Both the position numbers and the translations under genes were made by a program. Below, piece after piece: positions 52,386 to 64,000 of a stretch of DNA of 64,000 nucleotides; positions within the stretch are counted from its first letter, which is position 1, and the number at the start of each line of letters is the position of its first letter. This stretch comes from Catenaria anguillulae PL171. Its lineage: Eukaryota; Blastocladiomycota; Blastocladiomycetes; Blastocladiales; Catenariaceae. Where the stretch lies: NCBI GenBank assembly GCA_002102555.1, contig MCFL01000089.1:1-64000 (forward strand). Direction: 5' to 3'. Under the pieces are notes generated by a model. That model saw nothing but the letters and a program-made list of their open reading frames with translations, made no database searches and was not told the DNA's origin.

Positions 52386-55300
52386 TTACATGCCGTACTT
52401 GCCACGGCGGTTGATGGACGCAGTCGATGATTCCCTTGGCTGCAAGTTTGCGCTCCCGCCAAACGACTCGTGAGACTTGCCCGACACAGGCGCACGCATG
52501 AAGGGGTTCTCCTCCATGGACGGGCGCTCGTCATCGTCACCGTACTCGGACCCGGTTGCAAACGCCGCAAGCGACCGCTGGTTCTCGACCATCGAGTCAA
52601 TAACGCTAAGGTCTGGTTCAAAGCCTTGGAGGCCGTCCAGCCAGAAGGTTTCCATGGTCCCTTTCCCCTTGACGGGCACCTCGCCACGGCGGTCCATGAG
52701 AAATGGCTCCTTGGTCGCACTCAAGCGCTGCTGAACGGCCACCGACATGTGGACACGCGAGGCAGCGCCGGTCGACTTCATCCGCGACGCCGTGTTCATC
52801 GTGTCGCCGAACAGGCAGTACCGCGAGCACTTTTTACCAACGACACCGGCCACGACCGGTCCACTGTGGATGCCGACCTTGAGTTTGAGCTCAAGGTCTG
52901 GGTTGGACCGAATGCGAATCTTGCTGATGGCCCGCGAAAAGTGCAGGGCCAGCTTGGCGATTTCGCTTGCTTGGTTGGGCGCGCTCTCGGGAACACCGGC
53001 AACGCAAACATAACTGTCGCCCACGGTCTCGACCTTGTACACGTTGTATCCGAGGATAATCTCGTCAAACACACAGTAGAGCGTGTCCAAGAGATCCACC
53101 ATGTCGAGCGCAGAGTACAAGTTGCTCATCTCGCTGAAACCTTCGATTTCGGTAAACATGATGGTGGCATCCTCAAACGACTCGGGCGGGACCACCTCGC
53201 CGCGAAGCAAGCGCGGGGCAATGGTCGGTGGCAGCATCGAGTGGATCAAGTCTGACGAGCGTGACCGTTCGCGGGCAAGCTGCTGAATCAAGGTCTCCAT
53301 TTGCTGGCGCTTGCGTTCCGTTTCCGTGCGGTCGGCTTCTTGTGCCGCCACCTCCTCGGTCAAGTCGCGAACAATGGCCGTGTACAAGTGCAAATCGTTT
53401 TCCTTGACTTCGGAAATGGAAAGATACTGAGCGCGAGAAGAGAATCGAGGGGTTACTTCCAAGAAGCGGGTGGCAACGGATACAAACAACTCGTACCAAT
53501 GGGAACTCGGTTCCATCGCGTTTGCGACCAGTCACAGTCTTGCCCACGCCCAACATGTACGTCTCGGACGACAAGTAGGTTGAAATCTTTTCGACCGGGT
53601 CGATTTCCTCGGGCTGCAACGTCGAGACATTGTGGCCCATAATCTCGTTGGCCACATACCCAAAGATTTGCTCGGCACGCGCATTAAAGCGTGTCACGAT
53701 ACCTTGAGGCGTGAGGTTGACGATACCGTCGCCGACCGTCTCCAACACCGAGTTGAGCGTGCGCCGTTCCATGAGCATCTTGTGCTCGGCCGAGCGAATG
53801 TTTTCCTCCATGGCCGCCTCCTTCTCTTGTGTCGACTGGAGCAGAGCCAGCTCGTCCGATTGCTGCTTCTTGAGGTGCGCCGCACGCTCGTGCTGCTGCT
53901 TCTTGAGGTCAGCAACACGCTCGCGGATCGATTCCTCAAGGTTCTGAATGGCGGCAGCGTGCTCAATGCGCAAAGCGTCCAGCTGCTCCTTGTGGGCCTT
54001 CTTGAGCGTCTTGAGCTCTTCGCGCATCCGCGTCAGCTTGTTCTCCAAGCGCTCCTTCTCCTCAAGCGCCAAGTTCTCGGCGAGAGTGTCCGACATGCCA
54101 TTCTTGTGACTGCGGCTCACAGACTCGTTGCTACCGCCCGACACGGAGCCACTCGACGAACCGTTGGCGGATGACGACCCGTTTTGGCCGGCACCATGGG
54201 CTTGCGTCTGGTAGGCCTCGGTCTCGGCAACAATGGCCGCGGGAACTTGAACGTTGACATCGTCCGCCATCTTCCCAAGAATGCTGGGCAAGAGAGGAAC
54301 CGGTGCAGCTTCTGGATCGGGGTCGACCGAGGGGTGAATCGGCACATTCGTGTGACGAGTCAATGTGGTTTGCGGGTCCATAAAGAGACTCGTCAGGGCA
54401 ACACCGGGATCGGTGCTGGCCGCAAAGTTGGTGTCGAGCCCCGTCTCGCGGGTCAAGGTGACCTTCCACCGCGACATGCGTGCCCATCGTTGCTGGTGTT
54501 GACGCGCGACGACCTGCTCAAACTCAGCCTTGTGACGCCCTTGCAGCTCCTGCATGGCCTTTTTGTGCGCAAATTGATAAGCAAGCGTCTTGACCTCAAA
54601 CTCGGTCTGGTGAATCATGTCCTTGGTGCGCTTGATTTCTTGGCGCTGCGACTCCTCCAGCTCGATGCGTTCGCGGTCCTTGGACGACTTGAGCATGTGC
54701 ATCTCCTCCAACGACTTGATTTCCATGTCAAACATCTCCTTCATTTGCCTGATTTCTAAACCTTGGGTGTCGCGGCGGTGCTCGGCAATCTTCTTGTCGC
54801 GCGCCTTTTGGTGGTTCATCTTGAACTGAAAGTCCTTGGCACGGTCTTGACGCGCCTCGGCGGGCAAGTGAGCCGTCTCGAGTGCGAACAGCGCCTTCTT
54901 GTCGGCATTGCTGCGTTCAAAGGCCAGAGTGAGACGCTTGCGCTTCTTTTGGTGGCGGGATTCCACTTGGGCAAGGTGTTCTTCGAAAGCTTGGCGGTAG
55001 TCGTCGAGCATGAGCTTGACTTCCGCGTCAATATTCTGAGACTTGTCTTGCTCGCTGGGAGATTGAAAAGTTAGTGAGTGTCAGAGCCCAAGGCGCACAT
55101 TGAAATCAAGCGCAACGAAAACGTACTGAATGATGATGTCCCGATTCTTGGCCACAAAGTTCATGGTCTGCTGCAAGTTCTTGCCGCGCTCGCGCGCCTC
55201 GCGTGACTCCATAAACGTCTTGAACGCCAACCGTTCGCGCTCAACCTCCTTGTCTTGACGGACGCGCAACCGGCCCAACTCCTTCTCGTCCTGCTTGGAA

Positions 55301-55734
55301 AAGAAGTTCATTTCGTCCTTTTCGAGCGAACTCACCATGGCGGCCTTGACGCGTGTCTCCATCTTGCCCAGATCGCCACGCAGGCCGTCGAAAATGGACT
55401 TGACGCCATCGTTCAACGAGTTGCGGAAGTCCTTGGTCGCATCGGTACCGGCTGCGGCCGCACCATCACCGCCCTTGGCTCCTTCGCCCTCGGAAACTTC
55501 TCCCTCGGTGGGCGAGTTGCCGCCACCAAATGTGACGGATTCTGTCTCGTTCTCTTGGCTTCCCGGCTCCGACGCATCGATACTGAAGGTCGCCCTGTTT
55601 ACCGAGAGCAAGAATGACAGTACAGTCAGAGTTCAGACATCAGACATGCGAACATGGCAAGATCAGAGAGATATGTACTTGAGTTTCTTGGGGCTACCGC
55701 CCTTGGCGAGACCACCCTTGGGAGCGAGCGACAT
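52386..55734 (-). CDS. PAS-domain, coiled-coil class III guanylate cyclase-like protein
   Basis: Four exons (55734-55679, 55594-55127, 55054-53497, 53426-52386) join exactly to 1,040 residues. Residues about 20-175 are acidic then charged. About 175-370 and 490-590 are long coiled coils (RQMKEMFDMEIKSLEEMHML, LKTLKKAHKEQLDALRIEH). A PAS domain is at about 600-715 (TVGDGIVNLTPQGIVTRFN, IFGY). A signalling helix leads to a class III cyclase domain (about 755-950). It has guanylate-type specificity residues: Glu in YKVETVGDSYV (about 827) and Cys in RYCLFGDTMNTASRM (about 898), with the catalytic Asn and Arg. The first metal aspartate is replaced by glutamate (MFTEIEGF, about 787, codon 53150-53148); the second (about 831) is kept. 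No membrane segment is seen. It may make cGMP from GTP in response to a PAS ligand. It is convergent with ITFG2. Confidence 0.85.
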
Positions 55735-56570
55735 GGTTGCAAACTAGCGGCGGTTGGAGCAAGTGACGAGACAATGCCGACAAATAGCGTCGGATGTGGA
55801 TATGGTTGTAGATCGTGTGTGTGTGTTCGGGTTTGCTATCCTTGCAGCCTCGAAGCCGGCGTGTAGGTGGTATGGATAGATGGTGTGTGGATGGGGAATG
55901 CTGGTAGCACGTGAGCGCAGACAGCGTCTAATCGGATACCGTCGGATATCGACTGGTTGTGATATGAGATGTCGAATGCACTGGGTGCGATGAGTGGCAG
56001 TGTCTGCGCGATATCTAAGTTGAGGACGGAGGCAACGATCTGAATGTATGGCGATGGTTGCCGATAGTGAAGGGAAGAGAAAAGAGATGGCTCTGGCCTC
56101 GCAGATCTTGAAGCTTTCGATGGTGGGAAAGCAGGCAGGTCAAGGCTTTATAACAAAATGCGATCCTTTCGGGCGAGATCAACAGCTTTTGACTTTTGTG
56201 TTCCCACCGCGATGCGATCGTGTCATTCTCTGCCAATGCGCCACTTTTTTTTTCCAGTTTTCTTTTAGGAAGGTCTGCGAACGCGTGACGCGTCACCCTT
56301 CGTCGTCGTTCAGCTTCAGAGCTATCCTGGTTCGGCAAGTGGCACTAAATTCCGTTCTCGGGCTTTTCTCATGACTTGATCTCGCGGACTCCAGGCGACA
56401 AATCAAGGTGAGAAAGTGGCCTATACGAAAGACAAGCACGGTCCGTCCGCAGGCAATCGGTCATTGGTCGCGAACAGTTGTAGCCAGCAGAAGAGTGTGC
56501 AATAATGACTTCATGGTGTGGGACAACAAACAATACCTTGAACGGTGTGCAAATTTAATACAAATGGGAT
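55735..56570. other. Intergenic region upstream of the cyclase gene
   Basis: An 836-bp gap between the cyclase start and the condensin stop, both on the minus strand. It presumably holds the cyclase promoter. GT-rich runs are present near 55815-55830. No gene is seen. Confidence 0.55.
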
Positions 56571-59500
56571 TTACTCTTGTTCCTCCTCCCTGGCCTTCTC
56601 AACTCGCTTGCTCAGCTCCTCAATCAGAGGGACCGCGCCGGCTCCACTGGCTTTGGTCGCCGCAGCTGACGCACCAATCCCTGTTGTCCCTCGCGTTGCC
56701 TTGGCAATCACGTCCTTGACCGACTTGTACACGGCCTCCTCGCCCAGCTTGTCAGTAAACACGCCAAAGTTCTCGAGCAACTTGCGGCACTTGGGCTCCG
56801 GATTCGTATCCCAGGGGAGTAGCGAAAGCGCGTAGGCAATGGCGCGCCATTGGCGAGGCTGCTCAGATTCCTTGAGTCGGGCACACAACTTCTCGATCAA
56901 GTTTTCAACTTGCTTGTCCTTGCTGATGAAGCTGAAGAGGAACTTGAGCACACGCTTGACGGCGCCTTCGTCGGCCGACTCCTCGTCTCCCTCGTCGTCC
57001 TCTTGGGCATCTGCGTCGCTGCTATCCTCGGCATCATCAGCAGCATCCACATCCATGGAATCCGCATCCTCATCATCTTCTTGGTCCTCCTTCATAGCCC
57101 GTCGCTTCTTCTTCTTGGCATCGGCCGAGTCCTTGCCCAATGGCGCGCCACCATTCGACTTGAACATGAGCAAGTGTGACAAGGCATCCGATAAGTTGTT
57201 GTACAGCGCCTGTTCCTTGCCCGCCAACTCGGACAAGAACAACCTTGTGAGCCCGGCAATCTTTTCGTCCTTGTCCTCCAGGCACATGGCCAGCGACGAC
57301 AAGTGGCCCTTGACCTTGACCATGCCGTTCAAAATCAAGTGCAACAACACCATGAGCGCATTCTTCTTGACGCTCGGGTCCTGGCGCGTCTTGAGTGCGT
57401 CGTACAGCACATGCACCTCGTTGTCAATGACTGTGTTCCAGCACACAATGAGATCGCCCAGGGCAATCATCAGGTTGGACTTGAGAAGCGGCGGCGCAGA
57501 TTGCATTACGGCAATGAGCAGCGGCAAGTGGTCCTCGCAAAAGCCGCCAGAGACGCACATGAATTGCGCGAGGGTGATGGTGGCAAATTGGCGCACGGTC
57601 GGCGGCGTGATGGACGAGCTGACGACTTCGAGGACGAATGGAACAAAGACGCCTAGGAGGGAATTGGATCCGCTGAGCAACTCAAACTCGCGTAGGGCAG
57701 TCATGTTGTCGGCAAACACGTCTTCGACGGAACCCACCACTCCATCCATGTCCTTGTCGCTGTCGTGGCCATCCACATGGTTTCCGCTGCGCGCCGCTGC
57801 TGGTGTGCGACTGTGGCGGGACATGCGCCGACCGGGTGTTGCACGCGCCGGCGTCCGTGCTGGTGTACGTGCAACTGGAGCCGTTGCGTTCGGGGCGGCA
57901 CCCTGCTTTTGCTTGTACATGGACTCGATGGCCTCGAGAAAGACCAAGGACTGAATGGCGGCGTGGCCGAGGACAAAGAAGAAGCGGCAAAGAACGGGCT
58001 CGGCGACGGGCGTGGACGTTGAAAGCTCGTTTGCCCGAGTTCGAATAACACGGTCCATGATTTGCAACGGCTGTTGGCAAATGCGGTGAATCGTGACAAT
58101 GGCCTGCTGCGCCATCGAGTACCACGGATCTCCGATCTCGGGGTCGACTGTTTCTGGGGCCGGTGCGACAAGAGCATTGACCAGTGGCTCAAACAAATGA
58201 TAGGATGCTGGCAATCGTGTCGGCAAGTGACCCAGAATTTGGCAACAATACCTGGCGAGCTCGGCGTCTCTTGAGTGCGTGCGGAGTGTGCGGTTGACGA
58301 TACTGACTTGATCAGCACCCAGTAGTTTGGAATCTGCTCGGCACACCCACGCGAGCACAATGGCTGCACCCCTCCTTTGCTTGGCCGGGACGCGCCGATC
58401 TGCTGCTCCACTTTCCAACATGTTCCACAAGGTATCCACGACCCGCGACTCAATATGGCCTTCCTTTGCGCACATGCCCACGAGTTGCTCCAAGCACGTC
58501 AGGTCGGCCAATGATGCCGAGTACGTGAGCGTGATCAAGTTGCGTACCGTGGCATCCGCGCCCACAAGCGTTGGCCCGGCCTCGTCTTCAGCAAGCGCAG
58601 GGGCAGACACGTCACGGCCCACAATGTACACGGCGCGGAAACATTCGACCAGCTTGGCGTGCACGTCCTTGATGTGCTCGGAATTGCGCACATTGAAGAC
58701 GAGCATCCACATGTTGCGCAGGCCTTCGATACCGCCAGGCAAGTCGAGTCCCTGTGCCTCGACGAAAAAGTCCATGGACTCGAGCACCTCGGCCTTGGAT
58801 TTGGACGCAAGCAGCTGCACGAGGGCAGGGACAGCCTTGGTCTCGATTGTGTTGGTAAACTGCAGCGCATGCGAAAAGTACTTTTCGCGGACGTGCAACG
58901 CATCCGCAAGCTTGTTGTCCATGTGCGCCGACCCGGGATTTTCTTCAAGCTGCTTCATCATCTCTTGCTTTTGCGCAAACACTTCGTCGGCCATTGGCTG
59001 CAACTTTGCTGGATCGAGCGAGGTACCGTGAATTGTGAACGGGTGGCGCACAAGGAACTGAGTCACGGCACGAATGGCGGCAGCACGCACGGGTTGGTTC
59101 TTGTCCATGAGGCGACCAACTGCCAAGCCCACGAGTCGAAGCCAAGCGGTCGGGAACCGTGCGTAGAAATAGCGGTAGTCGACCAGGTCCGAGACCACAA
59201 CGAGTGCCTTTTTGCGCACTTGGGCAGTGATGTCGCGAAACCGGTCTTCAATGACTTGAAGAAGTGATTGGACTCGGGAAGACATGCGGTTGCCACCCGA
59301 CTCGCCGCTATCTTGGGCCTCGTCATCCTCTTCTCCACCACCTTCGCCCTCTAGGTCCAAATCGGCCTCACCAGCAGGCACATCGCCCTCGGCCTCTGCC
59401 TCACCTGCCAGCGCGGGATCAATCAACAACCGCAGCGTCGATGCCACACAATGCAACACGGCAATGCGCATGGTGTAATCTGGGTTATCGAGCTGGTCCT

Positions 59501-60533
59501 GCAAGTACACGAGCGACTTTTGGACAATGCGCGGGACCAAGTTGGCGAGCGACGTGAGGAAAATGGCAATCGACTTGACGTGCTTGCCACCGTCGGTGCC
59601 GAGCGAGTCGCCCTTGGCAATGGACACGAGCATGTCCGAGGCGAGCTTGGAATGGTTGTGATCGCGGACCAGGTAGGCCAGGAATTCGGCCGTCGGTTCG
59701 GCAAGAAAGTCAAAGAATTTGATGTTTTGCTCGAGGGCGACTTGGGCGTCTGTACCAATTTTCAAAAGTGGAGGTTTCGGTCAACAAAATGAGAGTGGGA
59801 TGAATGGCTTGCACATGCCAGAGTACGCACCAAACCCATGCTCCACAATACACTGTGCGTACACCTTGTACATGACTTGCTTCACCGTGGCATTCTTCAA
59901 TGACGTGCGATCCTTGTTCTGCCACAGCTCTGCCACAGCCTTTGCCACATGGCTCACTGCTTCATTCCGCTCGGCATCCGTCAAATCGTGGTTGAGCGGC
60001 AGCGCCAAAACTCGATGCAGCGTATTGAAAGTGCGCAACTTGAGCGTCTCCCAATCCCACTCTGCCTCGTCCGTCGACACGTGCTTTGCGCGCTTCCTTG
60101 CTGGCGGCCTACCGCCCCTGCCCGTCGCGGCCACGGCACCACCGGTGCCATTAGCTTGGTTGACGGACTGGATGTGCATGGACCGGTGCTCGGCCGAAAT
60201 GACGAGCTGCTGCATGAGATCGAGCCACCTCGTCAAGCACATTTTCGCGTGGTCGAGCGGCGCATCGGCGTTGATGGTGGCCGTCCAAGTTGTCGGCAGT
60301 GCGTCAAGGTTGGACAGGACAAGATCAAACAAGCGCGGGACAAGGCCCAGGGTCGCCGTGGGCACGGTGCGCACCATGGCGCACAGGTCAGAGAAGGTGT
60401 CGTCGCTCGTGAGCCCGAGCGGATCGCCTGACAGCGAGTCGGTGTACTTGTCGAGGTACCGCTCGAGATCGGCAGGGTCAATGTCGGGGCCACCCCCGCT
60501 CGAGGTGCGTGTGCGGCGGCTGCGGCGGGACAT
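56571..60533 (-). CDS. NCAPD2: Condensin complex subunit 1 (CAP-D2)
   Basis: Two exons (60533-59831 and 59749-56571) separated by an 81-bp intron join to 1,293 residues, a normal CAP-D2 length. The start at 60533 opens with a basic MSRRSRRTRTSSGGG. Recognisable blocks are FLTSLANLVPRIVQKSLVYL, YTMRIAVLHCVASTLRLL, ITAQVRKKALVVVSDLV and VRAAAIRAVTQFLVRHPF, followed by the highly conserved cnd1 core (VRQFATITLAQFMCVS, LKSNLMIALGDLIVCWN, KKNALMVLLHLILNGMVKVKG, GLTRLFLSELAGKEQALYN). A long acidic stretch (about residues 1125-1165) precedes a C-terminal helical segment. CAP-D2 is the HEAT-repeat regulator of condensin I, needed for mitotic chromosome compaction and loading onto DNA. A Ser/Arg/Thr/Pro-rich insert (about residues 650-700) carries SR/TP sites that could be CDK targets. 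Confidence 0.95.
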
Positions 60534-63125
60534 TGTCGTTGACGAAGAACAGTGGGTGACGAGGGTCAGGGTGATCAACCGGTGGTGATGTCGAGCGCGG
60601 TCGAGGTGGATGGAACGGGTGGGCAGGCAGACGGCGGTTGCTGGTTGAGGGAGGAAGGACAAGTAGTATGCATAGAGTAGATAACCATGAGGCCCAAGTC
60701 TTGCTTCATATTGTTACCGATTTACCGAGATTTAAATTTCCACATAAGTACATGATTTGGAGATCGTTTAATTCGTCTCGGCGACTCTGATCACGGAAGG
60801 AACGGAGCCGTGAGACAGCGTCTTTATATTTATATGGCTGATGGGTCGCATTTCTTTCTTGGCCAGTCTCGGCTCTGCCCTCGGTGACCGGCCCGGGGAA
60901 AGCAGGATGTCCAGTCATGATTGTTTCATTGACAAGCATGCTGGGCAAGGTGATTGTTGAAATGAATAAAACAAAATCTTGAGCTCTTCCAACATTGCAG
61001 AAACGACAACTGACTTACGTGTCTTGAAACTAAGCTGTCCTACAATGGTGCCCAAGCAGTAGTAAATAAGTCAGCGGTCGGCAGGTATCGCCTCATGGAT
61101 AATGCAACAAGGTAAGTACCTCCAACACAAGTTGTCCACAGCGACCCTCGGACCTTTCTGTAATGCAACCGAACATGAACCTGAACGAGCACTTGTCCTC
61201 ACTTGTCCGCAAGAAAAAACTGTTGCCTGGACCTCAACAAAAGCAAACCATTGTGCGAAACAAGCCTCATTCGGTGGTCGGCATCTGCCTTCTGCAGCCC
61301 AGTCCTGAAAAGATGCCGCAACCTTTTCTCCTGTTTCCTTCAAGGCACACCCCTGACCGATCAAGGAAACTTGCGACAGAGTGATGCAGAGGAAAGCAAA
61401 GGTGGGAAGTGCACATACCGGAATGCAAGCCAATTACTCCTCAGAGTTCGTACACCGGGGAAAGAGGATAGTGACGAGCTGGATAGACAACGAGATATCA
61501 TGAGTGATTTGCTTGCTCCAAATCAATGCGACCTCTTCATGTCATCAACCCCGAGCGAATCCATCGCACTCTCAAGCATGTGAAGCACCCCGTCAATCCC
61601 GGCCGTCAAACGTATGAATCTCTGTTCGATCCACCACAGTGTACCACACCTGTACCCCACTCAGCGACCACGTCCAGCCCAGACAATCCAAAATCACCGT
61701 CCGCGATGCCACAACGGCAGCCGGCCATCGGCTGCGGCAACACGCCAACACTCTCAACAACCAGTCCCCTTTCATGCACTTTCCCAGATCAATCTTCATC
61801 GTGCTCCCGGACCCGTGAGAGACTACAATTGGCAACAAGTCGCGGTTTGACAGAGAACTCGTGCGTGTATGACCAGAAGTGGCGATAATTCGGCTTCTTG
61901 AGAGGCAATTGATTGCCCGCATGGAGCAATCAACCACACAAACAAGGGGTCACTCAGTGTCCACTTTGGCCAGGGCAGTGCTACGATTCCACCAAACGGG
62001 ACGGCGACAAGAGAATGCAGGGAATCCTTGGGACTACTCACTCCCCCTGCTGTGGCAAAAGCCCAAGGACCCGGCTCGCGCAGAAGCGACGTAGTGTAAA
62101 CGCCGCAGGGTGCGGACGTTCTCAGGTCAGTGGGATTGCCATCACAGGCAGACAGGCGCCGAACTCGGACTCAAGTCCTTTGTATCAGCGCGACCGGCGT
62201 CCTGCCTGTCGGAATCGAGAAACTCTTGCGCGAATAGAGCGTTTTCGCCCGTGTTAAACAATCAGGATCAATCGGCCCGCAAAGGATGATTTTGGACCTT
62301 ATTCTGGACGACGCTGAGAACATACGGCTTTCGCGAGGAATCTTGCGGAGATGAATGGCTGGTCACGACAGGGTCCAGTTGCTCAATTCTGCGCGCTCGT
62401 GGAATATTCGATCACCGGCAATGTTGGTGTAATGACTATGGATGGAAAGATGAGGAGTGACATGACTAAGTTAGTGACGTGGCATGCACGTTACCTATGC
62501 GAAATCAACGGGAAACGTGCTTTATATGAAGCGGCCTCCAGAGGAATGCTTGATAGCTGACCAAAAACGCCGTCCTAAATACAGAGGAAGCATGTCAGCA
62601 CCCTTCTCGGCCATTGGTGCGACGAAGGAACATGTTTACCAAGAACACGAAAAACGATCAATGATCACGAAATCATGAACTCCGAGTTGTTGGAAGCGCG
62701 TCGGCCCAGCAATTTGCCATTGATTTAAGATCGTGGTCGCCAACGGTATGGAAAGGGCTGGTCGTGCGGTCGATGCCAGAGCAGGTGCCGGTTCAATAGT
62801 CAGGCATGACGCGTGCTGGCAGCAGGGCAACGATAACCTGATGCGTCAGCCCGGCGGTTCGGGTGGCAAGCGACGAGCGAGAAGTACCCAGGCATGATGT
62901 GGGTGCGATGAGGTCGATTCTGGACAAAGGAGGCACCGGTGCGTGGACCGCTCTTGGTTCCGGCATCATGGATTGTATGCTGGCTTGAACTGACGAGCGC
63001 GTGTTGGGCTCGAGCGAAAAACAGGTTGCGCGTAGTACGAACGCAGTCGACCGTGTGCGTGCGAGAGGTCGAATTTCTCACCAGAACGTAACTTTCAATT
63101 GTATTGCACTGAGTTTTGATGATGG
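60534..63125. other. No recognisable gene (2.6 kb)
   Basis: Only short open frames on both strands, none with familiar motifs. AT content is higher around 60700-60800. The first few hundred bases must contain the condensin promoter. The rest may be decayed repeat or intergenic DNA. Confidence 0.5.
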
Positions 63126-63491
63126 GTGTCTGAATGTATACCCACAAGCTCGAACCTTCTCGGATCCCTACCGTACATGCCTCCCGAGGCATTCGTGCCC
63201 TCGATACGCAGCTACCGCTCGTCCCATCAAACCGACATTTGGGCAATCGGGTTGCTCCTTTACGAGCTCATGGTGCGCGAGCATCCGTTTGTTTCGGACC
63301 TGCAGAACGACGACTCGGCAAGGCACCAGGTTGAAACACGGATCGTTGCTGGCCAGGTGCCACTGACCGAAGACTTTGAAGGTTATTCGGCCGAATCGAA
63401 GGCTGTGTTGTTGGGGATGCTGACAAAAGACCCGTCGGCTCGGTACAGATACTCAGCCTCTGGCAAACTTGCATTATTGAAAACGCTCTAA
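63126..63491 (+). pseudogene. Protein kinase C-lobe fragment
   Basis: The open frame has GSLPYMPPEAF (the APE-type end of the activation segment), SSHQTDIWAIGLLLYELMV (helix F with the invariant Asp and Trp) and MLTKDPSARY (the distal arginine), then stops at 63489. No ATG precedes it in frame, and no N-lobe, glycine loop, HRD or DFG motif is visible in the 2.5 kb upstream. It is therefore either a 5'-truncated pseudogene or the last exon of a gene whose other exons I cannot find. The subfamily cannot be fixed. Confidence 0.6.
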
Positions 63492-63661
63492 TGGGTGTCT
63501 TGGTCTCACCGGTTGACGGCAGATGGTGCATTGCAAAGTCGCTGGTACCAGGACGACACGGACGACCTAGAGTGGCTGCGCCAACAAATCGATTCAATCG
63601 CTTCTTTCCGCAGCTCGGTTGCACAACATTCTCCTCCATTCGCGACTTTCTCAAACTTTGA

Positions 63662-64000
63662 CAACACCACTTTGCGCGCATCTCCAAAGCACGCGCCAAA
63701 TCCGAGACATGCTCCTCACCCGCACGTCGTTGCGATGCAATTCCCGCACACCATTCGCGTCAAACGTCGCCTCTTCCACGCACGCCCACCGGCACAAAAC
63801 CACTCCAAAACGACCGATTCATCAAAGCCACCTCGCCCCTGGCAACGTCGTCGGCGAACGAGCGTGCCGTCGGCGATTTGATTACCACGAACCTCTCTGT
63901 GCACGGCCGAACCCATTCGTCGCTGGTCGATGCAGATATTGCTCGCATTTGTACCTTGATTCAAGCGGCCAACCTGCCTCTCGCCTCACTCAACAAGAGT
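63662..64000 (+). other. Unassigned open frame running off the window
   Basis: A plus-strand frame without stops from about 63662 to the last base. Its distal part (NDRFIKATSPLATSSANERAV in two pieces, then VDADIARICTLIQAANLP) is protein-like, with an amphipathic, possibly leucine-rich-repeat character. No start codon or family is identified. It could be an exon of a gene continuing beyond 64000. Confidence 0.3.

Noticed and set aside
61071-61937. Several frames of about 120 codons upstream of the kinase fragment
   Set aside because: No domains or kinase N-lobe motifs were found and the frames overlap on both strands, as expected for non-coding DNA.

Overview
The window is eukaryotic nuclear DNA. 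Genes are split by short GT-AG introns (mostly 50-110 bp, donors commonly GTACG, GTTCG or GTATG), sit close together on both strands and are not in operons. One gene encodes the motile-cilium docking protein ODAD3/CCDC151, so the organism probably builds a flagellum. Chromodomain-bearing Ty3/gypsy elements, a compact intron-rich gene layout and a PAS-guanylate cyclase would fit a zoosporic early-diverging fungus (Blastocladiomycota or Chytridiomycota). That placement is inference; another flagellated protist is possible.

Region 1, about 1-24,170, is a repeat graveyard. Its backbone is one minus-strand Ty3/gypsy chromovirus (LTRs at 1324-1533 and 20887-21095). It was invaded by a minus-strand Ty1/copia element (LTRs 2681-2866 and 13976-14161, 5-bp target duplication AAAAC), a 5'-truncated LINE (15851-16841, 16-bp duplication) and a tRNA-derived SINE (2031-2388, 16-bp duplication). 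The copia element in turn contains a plus-strand gypsy copy (5436-10941), a SINE (12944-13177), a head-to-head SINE/LINE pair (4146-5435) and a 51-bp LINE tail (2965-3015). Outside the backbone lie LINE 3' ends, LINE RNase H, endonuclease and reverse-transcriptase relics, and the C-terminal part of a PIF1-type helicase. All elements carry stops, frameshifts or truncations.

Region 2, about 24,178-30,700, holds a decayed DNA topoisomerase II gene on the minus strand (one nonsense codon and two frameshifts), about 2 kb with no recognisable gene, and a second small topoisomerase II relic on the opposite strand.

Region 3, 30,703-60,533, is a gene-rich island: exportin-4, ODAD3, a small lysine-rich protein, an FG nucleoporin of the Nup62 complex, RRP7, a PP2C phosphatase, eIF3b, a PKA catalytic subunit, the GPI-transamidase subunit GAA1, the KICSTOR subunit ITFG2, a PAS/coiled-coil guanylate-cyclase-like protein and condensin subunit CAP-D2. 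Several pairs are divergent with 300-800 bp of shared promoter; others converge. The set links nuclear transport, ribosome and translation function, chromosome condensation and cyclic-nucleotide/kinase signalling, but nothing suggests one pathway. A perfect RFX-type X-box lies upstream of exportin-4 and a near match upstream of ODAD3.

Region 4, 60,534-64,000, is mostly without recognisable genes apart from a protein-kinase C-lobe fragment near 63.1-63.5 kb and an unassigned frame still open at the window edge.
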